Assembly (NCBI GenBank): GCA_014204435.1
Contig: JACHLF010000005.1
Coordinates: forward strand, 124,001 to 188,000
Direction: 5' to 3'
From: Mycobacteroides chelonae
GTDB taxonomy: Bacteria; Actinomycetota; Actinomycetes; Mycobacteriales; Mycobacteriaceae
Length of the DNA: 64,000 nt
Shown one piece after another: positions 56,085 through 64,000 of the stretch (positions are counted from its first letter, which is position 1; every line of letters begins with the position of its first letter). The notes under the pieces are model-generated. The model worked only from the letters and a program-made list of their open reading frames with translations, had not been told where the DNA came from and searched no databases. The position numbers were made by a program, and so were the translations under genes.

Positions 56085-56349
56085 GGGCGGCCATTATTCC
56101 GCACGGATCGTCGTGGGCAACTACATGCATGCGCTCGCCATGCCGATCTCTTCACGGCTGGACATGTCCCGGGTTCACCCACACCGAGTATCCGCAGGCT
56201 CCCCACCTCGCCATCTATCGACCCCTAACCTCGCCGATGATACCCAGCTAATGGTTCCAGTATCACGGCAGGTTGTCCGCCGGAGAATCGGTGCTGATTT
56301 CAAACGTGCTAGTTTGGCCGCTGTATCTGCATGACCCAGAGGAGTTCCG

Positions 56350-56523
56350 ATGACCAGATTTGTGGTGCCGGCCGCCGCGAGCGTGCTGATCGGGCTGCTG
56401 CTGGGCGCCGCCGCGGTCTTCGGCCTCACGCTGTCGGTCGAGCAGGACAAGAAGCCGGTGGTCACCGGCATCGATCCGTCGACGGCAATCCTCAACCGCC
56501 CCGATTACGGCAACCGGAGCTGA
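56350..56523 (+). CDS. DUF2613 small membrane protein (Rv0236A-like)
   Basis: A 57-residue peptide with one hydrophobic helix (VVPAAASVLIGLLLGAAAVFGLTLSV) and the tail ILNRPDYGNRS. This matches the tiny gene that precedes aftD in mycobacteria. GGAGT lies 5 nt before the ATG. It is 43 bp upstream of aftD and probably cotranscribed. Confidence 0.8.
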   Translation: MTRFVVPAAASVLIGLLLGAAAVFGLTLSVEQDKKPVVTGIDPSTAILNRPDYGNRS

Positions 56524-56566
56524 CATCTCGCGGCTCCCGACCGCGCAGCGCCGCATTTCCTGAGCC

Positions 56567-59500
56567 GTGATGCACCGCCTTGACTCCTCTCCGCTGCACC
56601 GGAGGTGGCTCGCGGTTGCCTCGGCACTCGCCCTCCTGCTGACGTTCTCTCAGTCGCCCGGGCAGATATCCCCGGACACCAAGCTAGATCTCGCGATCAA
56701 TCCACTACGGTTCGCCGCACGCGCCTTGAACCTGTGGAGCAGTGATCTGCCGTTCGGACAGGCACAGAATCAGGCGTACGGATACCTGTTCCCCCATGGC
56801 ACCTTCTTCTCGCTGGGCCACCTGCTCGGGGTGCCCGCCTGGGTGACGCAGCGACTGTGGTGGGCCCTGTTGATCGTGGCCGGGTTCTGGGGCGTCATCC
56901 GGGTCGCCGAGGCACTGGGCATCGGCACCCGCGGCTCGCGGATCATCGCGGCGGTCGCCTTTGCCCTGTCGCCCCGGGTACTGACGACCCTCGGCGCCAT
57001 CTCCTCCGAGACTCTGCCGATGATGCTGGCCCCATGGGTGCTGTTGCCGGTCATACTGACGTTCCAAGGCCGCATGTCCCCCCGCCGGGCGGCGGCATTG
57101 TCGGCGGTGGCGGTCGCACTGATGGGCGCGGTCAACGCGGTAGCCACCGCTCTCGCCTGCGGAGTCGCCGCCATCTGGTGGTTGGCGCATAGGCCCAACC
57201 ACACGTGGTGGCGCTTCACGGCGTGGTGGATTCCCTGCCTAGCGCTGGCCACCACATGGTGGATTGCGGCCCTGCTCATCTTCGGCAAGATCAGCCCGAA
57301 ATTCCTCGACTTCATCGAGTCCTCCGGCGTCACCACGCAGTGGACCTCACTGATCGAGGTGCTGCGCGGGACAGACAGTTGGACGCCCTTCGTGGCGCCG
57401 ACCGCGACAGCCGGTTCCTCGTTGGTCACCCAGTCGGCCGTGGTCATCGCCACCGCGATGATCGCCGCCGCGGGCATGGCGGGCCTGGCAATGCGGGGCA
57501 TGCCCGCCCGGGGAAGGCTGGTCGCCATACTTCTCGTCGGCCTGGTGCTGCTGACCGCCGGATACACCGGCGCACTCGGATCACCTGTGGGCCAACAGAT
57601 CCAATTCTTCTTGGACGACAGAGGCACCCCGCTGCGCAATGTGCACAAGCTGGAGCCGTTGATCCGCCTACCACTGATTCTCGGCTTGGCGCACGCGTTG
57701 TCGCGGCTGCCGCTACCGGCCAGTGTGCCCATGCGACTATGGCTCGCGGCGCTGGCGCGACCAGAGCGCAATCGCGCGGTGGCCTTCGGTATCGCGCTGT
57801 TGGTGGCACTCGCCGCAAGTACATCGCTGGCCTGGACCGGCCGGCTGGTTCCCCGCGGCGGCTTCGACTCGATCCCTGAGTACTGGAACGACACCGCGCA
57901 CTGGCTAGCCGATCATGACGACGGCGGACGTGCGCTGGTGGTCCCCGGCGCACCGTTCGCCATCCAGACCTGGGGCCTCACTCGTGACGAGCCGTTGCAG
58001 GCATTGGGTCAAACTCCTTGGGGAGTACGTGATTCCATACCGTTGACGCCTCCAGAAACCATCCGCGCCATCGATTCGGTGCAGCAATTGTTCGCCGCAG
58101 GCAGACCTTCGGACGGGCTGGCCGACACCCTGACACAACAGGGCATCTCCTATCTGGTGGTGCGCAATGATCTAGATCCCGACACCTCCCGCTCCGCGCG
58201 CCCAATCCTGGTGCACCACACCATCGAGGGGTCTCCCGGACTGACCAAGGTCGCCCAGTTCGGCGCCCCTGTCGGCGCCGGAACGGTGGAGGGATTTGTC
58301 GCCGACAGCGACCTGCGCCCCCAGTATCCGGCCGTCGAGATCTACGCCGTCGGTGCCCACAAGCGTGACGGGGATCCATATCTCGTCGATATCGACAGCA
58401 TGCCCCGGGTAGCGGGCGGCCCCGAGGCCCTGCTGCGATTGGGTGAGCGACGCCGCCAGCTGAATCAGCCACCACTGGGCCCGTCCCTGTTGGCCACCGA
58501 TGCCACGCAGGCCGGCCTGCGCCCCGGACCTGCGATGGTCACCGACAGCCCGCTGGCCCGGGAAACCGACTACGGACGCGTCGACGACCACTCGTCGGCC
58601 ATCCGTGCACCCGGAGACAAACGCCGCACCTTCAACCGGGTCCCCGACTACCCGGCCACCGGCGTCCCACCGATCAACGGAACGTGGACGGGCGGAACCA
58701 TCACCGCATCCAGCTCCGCATCCGACTCCACCGCACTACCCAATGTCGCACCGGGCACCAGCACGGCCGCCGTCATCGACCGCGACAACGCGACGAGCTG
58801 GGTCAGTAGTTCCCTGGAATCCGCTCTGGGACAATGGATCCGGGTTGACCTGGATCGGCCGATCACCAATGCGATTCTCACCGTCACTCCGAGCGCCACC
58901 GCCCTGGGCGCGCAGGTGCGCCGGCTGGAGGTCGAGACCGACAATGGCACCACCTCGGTGCGATTCGACGAGCCGGGGCAGCCGCTGAACGTGGCGCTAC
59001 GCCCTGGAGAGACCACCTGGGTGAAGGTCAGCGCCACCGGAACCGACGACGGCACCTCCGGCGTGCAGTTCGGTGTCACCGAACTGTCCCTGACGCAATA
59101 CGACGCCGCTGGATTCGCCCACCCCGTGGAGCTACGACACAGTGCGACCATCCCCGCACCCCCGCCAGGCGACAACCCATTGGGCTGGGATCTGGGATCA
59201 CCGCTGGAGGGCCGATCGGGCTGCGCCCCCTCCCCGCAACGGCTGAGGTGCGCCGCCACGCTGTCCCTGGCGCCCGAAGAGCCAGGCACGTTCATCCGGA
59301 CATTGACCGTCCCCCAGCCTGTTTCACTGATCCCGAGGCTATGGGTACGCCCGCGTCCGGGTCCGCAGCTGCGCGACCTGATCCAGCAGCCCGGCACCAC
59401 CGTGGCCACCGGCGACTCCGATGTGATCGATCCCCAGGGCTCCTCGTATGCGGCCACCGATGGCGATCCAGGCACGGTCTGGACGGCACCGCAGGATTCG

Positions 59501-60799
59501 GTGCAACGCCAGCACCTGCCCTCCCTCGTCATCAAGCTCCCCAAACCCACAGCGATCGGCGGTATCCGGTTGCGGCCCAGCCGCACCGAGATGCCCGCGC
59601 ACCCCAAGCAGGTGGCAATCAACCTCGGCGACGGCCCCCAGGTGCGGTCCATCGACCCGAAGGCCGACCTCACCGAGCTGGCCCTGCATCCGCATGTCAC
59701 CGACACCGTCACCGTCACCGTGACCGACTGGACTGACATCATCGACCGCACCGCACTGGGATTCGATCAGCTCAAACCGCCCGGCATCGCCGAGTTAGTG
59801 GCACTGGACGCGAACGGCCACCCGATCGCCCCGGCCGATCGTGCGGCCAACGGTAAGCGCACGATCACCATCGGATGCGATCGCGCACCGATACTCGCAC
59901 TGGCGGGACGTTTTGTTCCCATGTCCATTACCACCACCGTGCGTGATCTGCTGGACGGCAACGTTATTGAGGCCAGGGCCTGTGATCTCAGCCCGATTGC
60001 CACGGATGCCGGGCCACAAGACGTTACCGTCAATCCCAGCCAGCAGTTCATCGTCGACGGGGTGCAGCTCACCGCTCCCGGTTTCACACCGGCTGCTGCC
60101 ACCGTGACGACCGCCCCCAAGGGCACCTGGGGGGCGGACAGGCGGGAGGTCACCGCCGAACCCGCACCGCGTGATCGGGTACTGGCAGTGCCCGAGAGCA
60201 TCAACCCCGGGTGGGTGGCCCGAGATGCACAGGGGCACACGCTCGAGCCGATACGCGTCAACGGGTGGCAGCAGGGTTGGGTGCTGCCAGCCGGCGACGG
60301 CGGGAAGATCACCCTCACCTTCGGTCTCAACACCTGGTACCGCACCGGGCTCTTCGGTGGGCTGGCGCTGCTTCCCGTCCTAGCCCTGCTGGCCCTCTTC
60401 CCAATGCGACGGAAAACCACCCTCCCCCCTATGATTCCGTGGCGTTCCGGTCCGGCCGCGGGTGCGGCTGTCGTGGCAGCACTCACCGCGATCAGCGGTA
60501 TCGCCGGGGCGCTCGTGGGCCTGGCGATTCTGGCGTTCAAGGTGTGGACACGCTGGCCGCTGCGCATACTCACCGCGGCCGGGACCTACATCTCGGGCGG
60601 TTCGCTTCTGTTTGCCGGGGCCGCCCTCTCGCGGCACCCGTGGCGATCGGTGGGTGGATACACCGGTCACGCGTGGTGGATTCAGCTGCTGGCGCTGATT
60701 TCTGTGGCCACCGTCGCCTTCGCCGCGGTACGGATGCCGTCACGCCGCTTCTGGAAGCGGCGCAATACCTCCCGCGACGGGGATTCCACCAGTGCATAA
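56567..60799 (+). CDS. aftD: Arabinofuranosyltransferase AftD
   Basis: A 1410-residue GT-C glycosyltransferase of the inner membrane. The first ~400 residues hold about eleven hydrophobic helices with the early acidic loop SPDTKLDLAINPLRFAARALNLW typical of decaprenyl-phosphate-arabinose using enzymes; the long periplasmic part contains discoidin/carbohydrate-binding segments (NATSWVSSSLESALGQWIRVDLDRPI, VWTAPQDSVQRQ); two or more helices return at the end (FGGLALLPVLALLALFPM, AAVVAALTAISGIAGALVGLAILAF). It adds alpha-1,3-arabinofuranose branches to arabinogalactan/lipoarabinomannan. Ortholog of Rv0236c, normally essential. Its 3' end overlaps the convergent acyltransferase gene by 118 nt. 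Confidence 0.95.
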   Translation: MMHRLDSSPLHRRWLAVASALALLLTFSQSPGQISPDTKLDLAINPLRFAARALNLWSSDLPFGQAQNQAYGYLFPHGTFFSLGHLLGVPAWVTQRLWWALLIVAGFWGVIRVAEALGIGTRGSRIIAAVAFALSPRVLTTLGAISSETLPMMLAPWVLLPVILTFQGRMSPRRAAALSAVAVALMGAVNAVATALACGVAAIWWLAHRPNHTWWRFTAWWIPCLALATTWWIAALLIFGKISPKFLDFIESSGVTTQWTSLIEVLRGTDSWTPFVAPTATAGSSLVTQSAVVIATAMIAAAGMAGLAMRGMPARGRLVAILLVGLVLLTAGYTGALGSPVGQQIQFFLDDRGTPLRNVHKLEPLIRLPLILGLAHALSRLPLPASVPMRLWLAALARPERNRAVAFGIALLVALAASTSLAWTGRLVPRGGFDSIPEYWNDTAHWLADHDDGGRALVVPGAPFAIQTWGLTRDEPLQALGQTPWGVRDSIPLTPPETIRAIDSVQQLFAAGRPSDGLADTLTQQGISYLVVRNDLDPDTSRSARPILVHHTIEGSPGLTKVAQFGAPVGAGTVEGFVADSDLRPQYPAVEIYAVGAHKRDGDPYLVDIDSMPRVAGGPEALLRLGERRRQLNQPPLGPSLLATDATQAGLRPGPAMVTDSPLARETDYGRVDDHSSAIRAPGDKRRTFNRVPDYPATGVPPINGTWTGGTITASSSASDSTALPNVAPGTSTAAVIDRDNATSWVSSSLESALGQWIRVDLDRPITNAILTVTPSATALGAQVRRLEVETDNGTTSVRFDEPGQPLNVALRPGETTWVKVSATGTDDGTSGVQFGVTELSLTQYDAAGFAHPVELRHSATIPAPPPGDNPLGWDLGSPLEGRSGCAPSPQRLRCAATLSLAPEEPGTFIRTLTVPQPVSLIPRLWVRPRPGPQLRDLIQQPGTTVATGDSDVIDPQGSSYAATDGDPGTVWTAPQDSVQRQHLPSLVIKLPKPTAIGGIRLRPSRTEMPAHPKQVAINLGDGPQVRSIDPKADLTELALHPHVTDTVTVTVTDWTDIIDRTALGFDQLKPPGIAELVALDANGHPIAPADRAANGKRTITIGCDRAPILALAGRFVPMSITTTVRDLLDGNVIEARACDLSPIATDAGPQDVTVNPSQQFIVDGVQLTAPGFTPAAATVTTAPKGTWGADRREVTAEPAPRDRVLAVPESINPGWVARDAQGHTLEPIRVNGWQQGWVLPAGDGGKITLTFGLNTWYRTGLFGGLALLPVLALLALFPMRRKTTLPPMIPWRSGPAAGAAVVAALTAISGIAGALVGLAILAFKVWTRWPLRILTAAGTYISGGSLLFAGAALSRHPWRSVGGYTGHAWWIQLLALISVATVAFAAVRMPSRRFWKRRNTSRDGDSTSA

Positions 60800-61869
60800 C
60801 TGACCGCGGCCATCGCGAAACCGAAGATCAGCGTCAGAATCAGCACCAACGGGAAATGTCCGCTGAACGGAAAGTGGCCGATCACGGTGAACACCATGTT
60901 CAACGCCGCCAAGTGCCAGATAAACAGACCATAGGACCAGCGTCCCAGCGTCACCATGAGCGGGCTGCCCAGAACGCGGTGCGAGGTCCGCGGGGCATCC
61001 AGCGTCAACGGCATCAGTAGCGCCCAGGCCAGCGTCGCACCCATTGCTATCTTGACGGCGTACTGATGTGGTGGCGCCTGCGTCAGCCCCTCCGGTCCGG
61101 CCAGCGGGGATGCCGCCACACCGAACGCGATGAGGGCCACGCCCCCGAGCAGCACCCGGCGACGCGCCAGGCGCAGCGTCCAGGCGGGCGGAGCCGAGCT
61201 CCACTCCGCCAGCAGCATCCCCGCCACAAACCAGGAGAAGAACGCGGGCGGCCACGTCAGTGGGTTGATGCCTACGGCGGTATGGAAGGGAATGAACGAC
61301 CACCCCAGGCTGGCCACCCCGGCCGTCAGCAGCAGCGGTGCACGCCAGTGCACCGGGGCCCTGCGCATCACGAGCGCAGTGGCAGGCAGCGCGATATAGA
61401 AGGCCACCTCTACCGCCAGGCTCCACATCTGCGTCAAACCGGCCGTCAGCGTTAGCGGAATGTACAGCTGGGTGAGCGTCAGGTTGGCCAGCCAGACGAT
61501 CCAGCGGGCCCCTGCCGCATCTGGCAACAGCAACAGGACGACGAAGACCGCGGCCAGGTAGGCCGGAACGATACGCACGAACCGCGACGCGAAGTAGCGC
61601 CCAGTGGAGGCCGGAGCGGGCCCGCCGTGTGCTGCCAGCGCATGCGGGCGCCACAGCAGAAATCCTGATAGCCCGAAGAAGACGGCCACCGCCAGATCGA
61701 AGCGGCCCAGGATGCGGCCGTCGATACCGCCGTTATGGCCGGTCTGGAACGCGGTGTGGGTGACCACGACCCCCATCGCCGCGCAGGCGCGCATGCCCTC
61801 CAGCGCAGGTACAAACCCCCGCGCATGGAAAGCGGGGCCGGCCGGCGCCGATGCACGCACTGTCGTCAC
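60682..61869 (-). CDS. Acyltransferase 3 family membrane protein
   Basis: A 395-residue protein with about ten hydrophobic segments: FVPALEGMRACAAMGVVVTHTAFQTG with the catalytic-type histidine, FDLAVAVFFGLSGFLLWRPH, FVRIVPAYLAAV, MWSLAVEVAFYIALPATALVM, LMVTLGRWSYGLFIWHLAAL and YALVESPSREVLRR. Family members O-acylate envelope sugars. It is similar to M. tuberculosis Rv0228. The C-terminal ~40 residues are encoded opposite the last codons of aftD. Confidence 0.88.
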   Translation of the reverse strand: MTTVRASAPAGPAFHARGFVPALEGMRACAAMGVVVTHTAFQTGHNGGIDGRILGRFDLAVAVFFGLSGFLLWRPHALAAHGGPAPASTGRYFASRFVRIVPAYLAAVFVVLLLLPDAAGARWIVWLANLTLTQLYIPLTLTAGLTQMWSLAVEVAFYIALPATALVMRRAPVHWRAPLLLTAGVASLGWSFIPFHTAVGINPLTWPPAFFSWFVAGMLLAEWSSAPPAWTLRLARRRVLLGGVALIAFGVAASPLAGPEGLTQAPPHQYAVKIAMGATLAWALLMPLTLDAPRTSHRVLGSPLMVTLGRWSYGLFIWHLAALNMVFTVIGHFPFSGHFPLVLILTLIFGFAMAAVSYALVESPSREVLRRFQKRRDGIRTAAKATVATEISASS

Positions 61870-62081
61870 CCCGCCGAGGGTACGGTTCTAAGTCGATCCG
61901 GCGGCATTCGGCCAGAACCAGGACCTGCGAATCCGTACGATCGCCGAATGACCACCTGGCGGCCGCGGCTGTTAGGGTCAGACAGATTTGCCCTGGGCAT
62001 GCCATATCGTCAAGCGCAGGGTTACCGCACGTTAAGGAGGGTTCGGCGACCGATGAGGCGCTTGCGCGAAGAGGGTCAGCA

Positions 62082-63263
62082 GTGAACCGCGGGGTCATGA
62101 TGCGTATCGCAGCGTGCGGGCTGCTGGGGCTCGGTTCGGCTCTTATTGTCGCCGCACTGTTGCTGAGCACATATACCAGCAACCGGCTTGCGAAGATTCC
62201 GCTCGATTGGGACGCCACGCTGGTGAGCGAGGGCAAGGGCCGCGCTCTGGATCCCGCGTCGCTGTCCGGCCAGAAGTTCATCGCCGACCCAGACAAGCCG
62301 CTGGTGCTGCAGGAGCAGATCACCACGGTCAGCCCCGCCGACGCCACCAAGGTCGGCCTGCAGGCCGGTATTACCCTGAAGCGCACCGACAAGCAGGGCG
62401 ACGCCGGGCTGGTCTTGGCCACTGTCGACACCGTCACCGTGGACCGTCACACCGCCGTGGCCATCTCCAGCGATGACAACCCCGGTGGCAGCGTGCAGAA
62501 GCCACGTGCCATCGAGGATGAGACGCCGCCGACGACGATCGCGCTCAAGCACGAGGGGTTGAGCTACCGGTTCCCCTTCGACACCGAGAAGAAGACGTAC
62601 CAGTACTTCGACGTGGTGGCCCAGCGGGCCTTCGACGCCAACTACACCGGTGAAGAGGACGTCAACGGACTCACCGCCTACCACTTCACCCAGAACGTCG
62701 GCTACGACGCCAACGGCAAGCTGGTGGAGCCCGTCGCGTACCCCTCGCTGTACGACAAGGACGAGGACTCCAAGGTGACGGCCCGCGCTCAGCAGTGGGG
62801 CGTGGAGGCCGAGCGCGAGGACGAGGAGATCACCATGACTCGCTACTACGCGGCACAGCGCGAGTTCTGGGTCGACCCGGTCAGCGGCATCATCGTCAAG
62901 AGCAAAGAGCATGCGCTGCACTACTACTCGCGTGACGCGCTCAAGCCCGAGGTCCCGATGATGGACTACACCGTGCAGTCCAACGACGAGACTGTCGAGA
63001 AGCAGGTGAAGGCGGCCCGCGACACCCGTGACAGCCTCTCCATCTGGTCCAACATCCTGCCGATCACCTTCGCCGCCCTGGGCGTCGTGGCGCTGGTCGG
63101 CGGCGGTCTGCTGGGATCGTTCAGCCTGCGCGCCGAGTCGGCGCTGATCGACCCCGGCCTCGACACGGTCGATCACGGCTTCTTCGGTCGTCGCGGCCCG
63201 GAGAAACCACCCGCCAGCGAGGCCGACACCGATAAGTTCCCGTCGCCTCGAAACCACCTCTAG
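62082..63263 (+). CDS. DUF3068 exported/membrane protein (Rv0227c-like)
   Basis: A 393-residue protein with an N-terminal helix (CGLLGLGSALIVAALLLSTYT), a large extracytoplasmic domain (FPFDTEKKTYQYFDVVAQRAFDANYTGEEDVNGLTAYHF, WGVEAEREDEEITMTRYYAAQREFWVDPVSGIIVKSKEHAL) and a second helix near the end (ILPITFAALGVVALVGGGLLG). This is the DUF3068/porin-PorA-like layout conserved next to aftD. GAGGG precedes the GTG at 62082 by about 7 nt; ATGs at 62097/62100 are alternatives. Function unknown, likely envelope related. Confidence 0.87.
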   Translation: MNRGVMMRIAACGLLGLGSALIVAALLLSTYTSNRLAKIPLDWDATLVSEGKGRALDPASLSGQKFIADPDKPLVLQEQITTVSPADATKVGLQAGITLKRTDKQGDAGLVLATVDTVTVDRHTAVAISSDDNPGGSVQKPRAIEDETPPTTIALKHEGLSYRFPFDTEKKTYQYFDVVAQRAFDANYTGEEDVNGLTAYHFTQNVGYDANGKLVEPVAYPSLYDKDEDSKVTARAQQWGVEAEREDEEITMTRYYAAQREFWVDPVSGIIVKSKEHALHYYSRDALKPEVPMMDYTVQSNDETVEKQVKAARDTRDSLSIWSNILPITFAALGVVALVGGGLLGSFSLRAESALIDPGLDTVDHGFFGRRGPEKPPASEADTDKFPSPRNHL

Positions 63264-63273
63264 CCGGGACGTC

Positions 63274-64000
63274 TTGCCCCGCACAGGCATTATTGCGCCG
63301 CTGTACGCGCTAGCCCTGGCGGCGGCGATCACGGCCCCCCTGGCCGCGCCCGGCTATCTGCTGATCCGCGATGCCGTGTCGACGCCGCGCTCGTATCTGA
63401 CCGATGCGGCGCTGGGTATCGGCGAGGCGGCGCCCCGCGCCGCCCCGCAGGACTTCTTCATCGCGGTCACCACCGTGTTGGTCGACGGCGGAATCCTGGT
63501 CAAAGCCCTTCTCGCGCTCGGTTTATGGCTCGCAGGATGGGGTGCGGCACGTCTGGCAACGCACCTGGTTCCGGCCGCCGGAATTCCCGGCCAGCTGGTG
63601 TCGGCCACCATCGCGATCTGGAATCCCTATGTGGCCGAGCGCCTTCTGCAGGGGCATTGGAGTCTGCTGGTCGGCTATGGCTGTCTGCCCTGGATTGCGG
63701 TGACCGTCCTGCGGCTGCGCTCGCGGTCCGACGTTGCCGCGTGGTGCACGCTCGTCTTCTGGATCGCGCTGGCCGGATTGACGCCCACCGGAACCGTGCT
63801 GGCGCTGATCGTCGGGCTTGCCGTTGCCTTCGATTGCCGGTCACGACTTGGCGTGCTGACGATCTCGATGCTTGCGGCACTGCCGTGGCTCGTGGCCTCG
63901 GGCCTGGGAACCACCGTACCCGCCGGGGATGAGGCCGGGGTTTACGCCTTCGCGGCGCGGGCCGAGCCGGGCCTGGGCACCTTAGGCAGTCTGGCCTCCC
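63274..64000 (+). CDS. Polytopic membrane protein, GT-C-like (partial, Rv0226c position)
   Basis: An open frame runs off the right edge: LYALALAAAITAPLAAPGYLLIRDAVSTP, then AVTTVLVDGGILVKALLALGLWLAGWGAARLA, ATIAIWNPYVAERLLQGHWSLLVGYGCLPWIAVTVLRL, and further helices. NPYVAERLLQGHWSLL resembles motifs in mycobacterial membrane glycosyltransferase-like proteins next to Rv0227c. The start is unclear; a TTG at 63274, 10 bp after the previous stop, is the first candidate. At least 240 residues are present. Confidence 0.7.
   Translation, partial: MPRTGIIAPLYALALAAAITAPLAAPGYLLIRDAVSTPRSYLTDAALGIGEAAPRAAPQDFFIAVTTVLVDGGILVKALLALGLWLAGWGAARLATHLVPAAGIPGQLVSATIAIWNPYVAERLLQGHWSLLVGYGCLPWIAVTVLRLRSRSDVAAWCTLVFWIALAGLTPTGTVLALIVGLAVAFDCRSRLGVLTISMLAALPWLVASGLGTTVPAGDEAGVYAFAARAEPGLGTLGSLAS

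Overview
The window reads as a chromosomal segment of a rapidly growing mycobacterium, most likely of the Mycobacteroides chelonae-abscessus group. It is GC-rich, densely packed on both strands, and carries mycobacterial hallmarks: AftD arabinofuranosyltransferase, FadE5, the FadA2/FabG4/HtdX cluster, LpqI, a mycobacterial AAC(2') acetyltransferase, a FadD32-type fatty acyl-AMP ligase, and an intact oxyR divergent from ahpC-ahpD (oxyR is broken in M. tuberculosis). Recognised genes follow the order of M. tuberculosis Rv0270 down to about Rv0226c (fadD2, polD2, fecB2, pxpB/pxpC, aac, Rv0250c-Rv0247c, fadE5, fadA2, fabG4, htdX, TetR, lpqI, aftD, Rv0227c), with blocks of accessory genes between them. 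All product names come from my own reading of motifs and remembered families, not from a search.

Layout. 1-5.5 kb: an enoyl-reductase-like protein and a FadD2-like ligase, a PolD2/reductase chimeric pseudogene, and acetoacetyl-CoA synthetase. 5.5-11.6 kb: CitE-MaoC with an IclR regulator, the lysG/lysE pair, and a DUF4334-alcohol dehydrogenase-TetR operon. 11.7-15.8 kb: FecB2-like lipoprotein, YhhQ transporter, PxpB-PxpC and aac(2'). 15.6-21.6 kb: two VC0807-like membrane proteins, an acyl-ACP desaturase, a DUF4383 protein, a cutinase lacking its serine nucleophile, and an exported isochorismatase. 21.6-28.1 kb: ahpD-ahpC/oxyR and the four-gene succinate dehydrogenase operon. 28-31.4 kb: SRPBCC, ArsR, flavin reductase, crotonase and a secreted protein. 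31.7-43.4 kb: the fatty-acid cluster fadE5, fadA2, fabG4-htdX and a TetR regulator, with a hydrolase, DUF1361 and molybdopterin oxidoreductase between. 43.5-52.5 kb: TerC, a MerR-controlled metal-hydrolase/P450 pair, a frameshifted FAAL and two tandem P450s. 52.5-64 kb: the cell-envelope block lpqI, TfoX, discoidin-like protein, DUF2613, aftD, acyltransferase, DUF3068 and a partial membrane glycosyltransferase candidate.

Two patterns stand out. First, the sequence TTAC-N6-GTAA occurs as an inverted repeat at three places: the fadE5 promoter, the fadA2/fabG4 divergent region, and directly upstream of the TetR gene at 42794-43411. This suggests one repressor controlling a beta-oxidation-like set (FadE5 dehydrogenase, HtdX hydratase, FabG4 reductase, FadA2 thiolase) plus itself. 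Second, the segment holds an unusual number of gene stumps and chimeras (PolD2::reductase, FadD35 tail, Hsp20 tail, P450-reductase tail, PEP-mutase-like, HxlR, AAA ATPase, ADH and TetR remnants, a three-part SulP chimera, an ECF sigma factor with several lesions), as if repeated small deletions had shaped the intergenic spaces.
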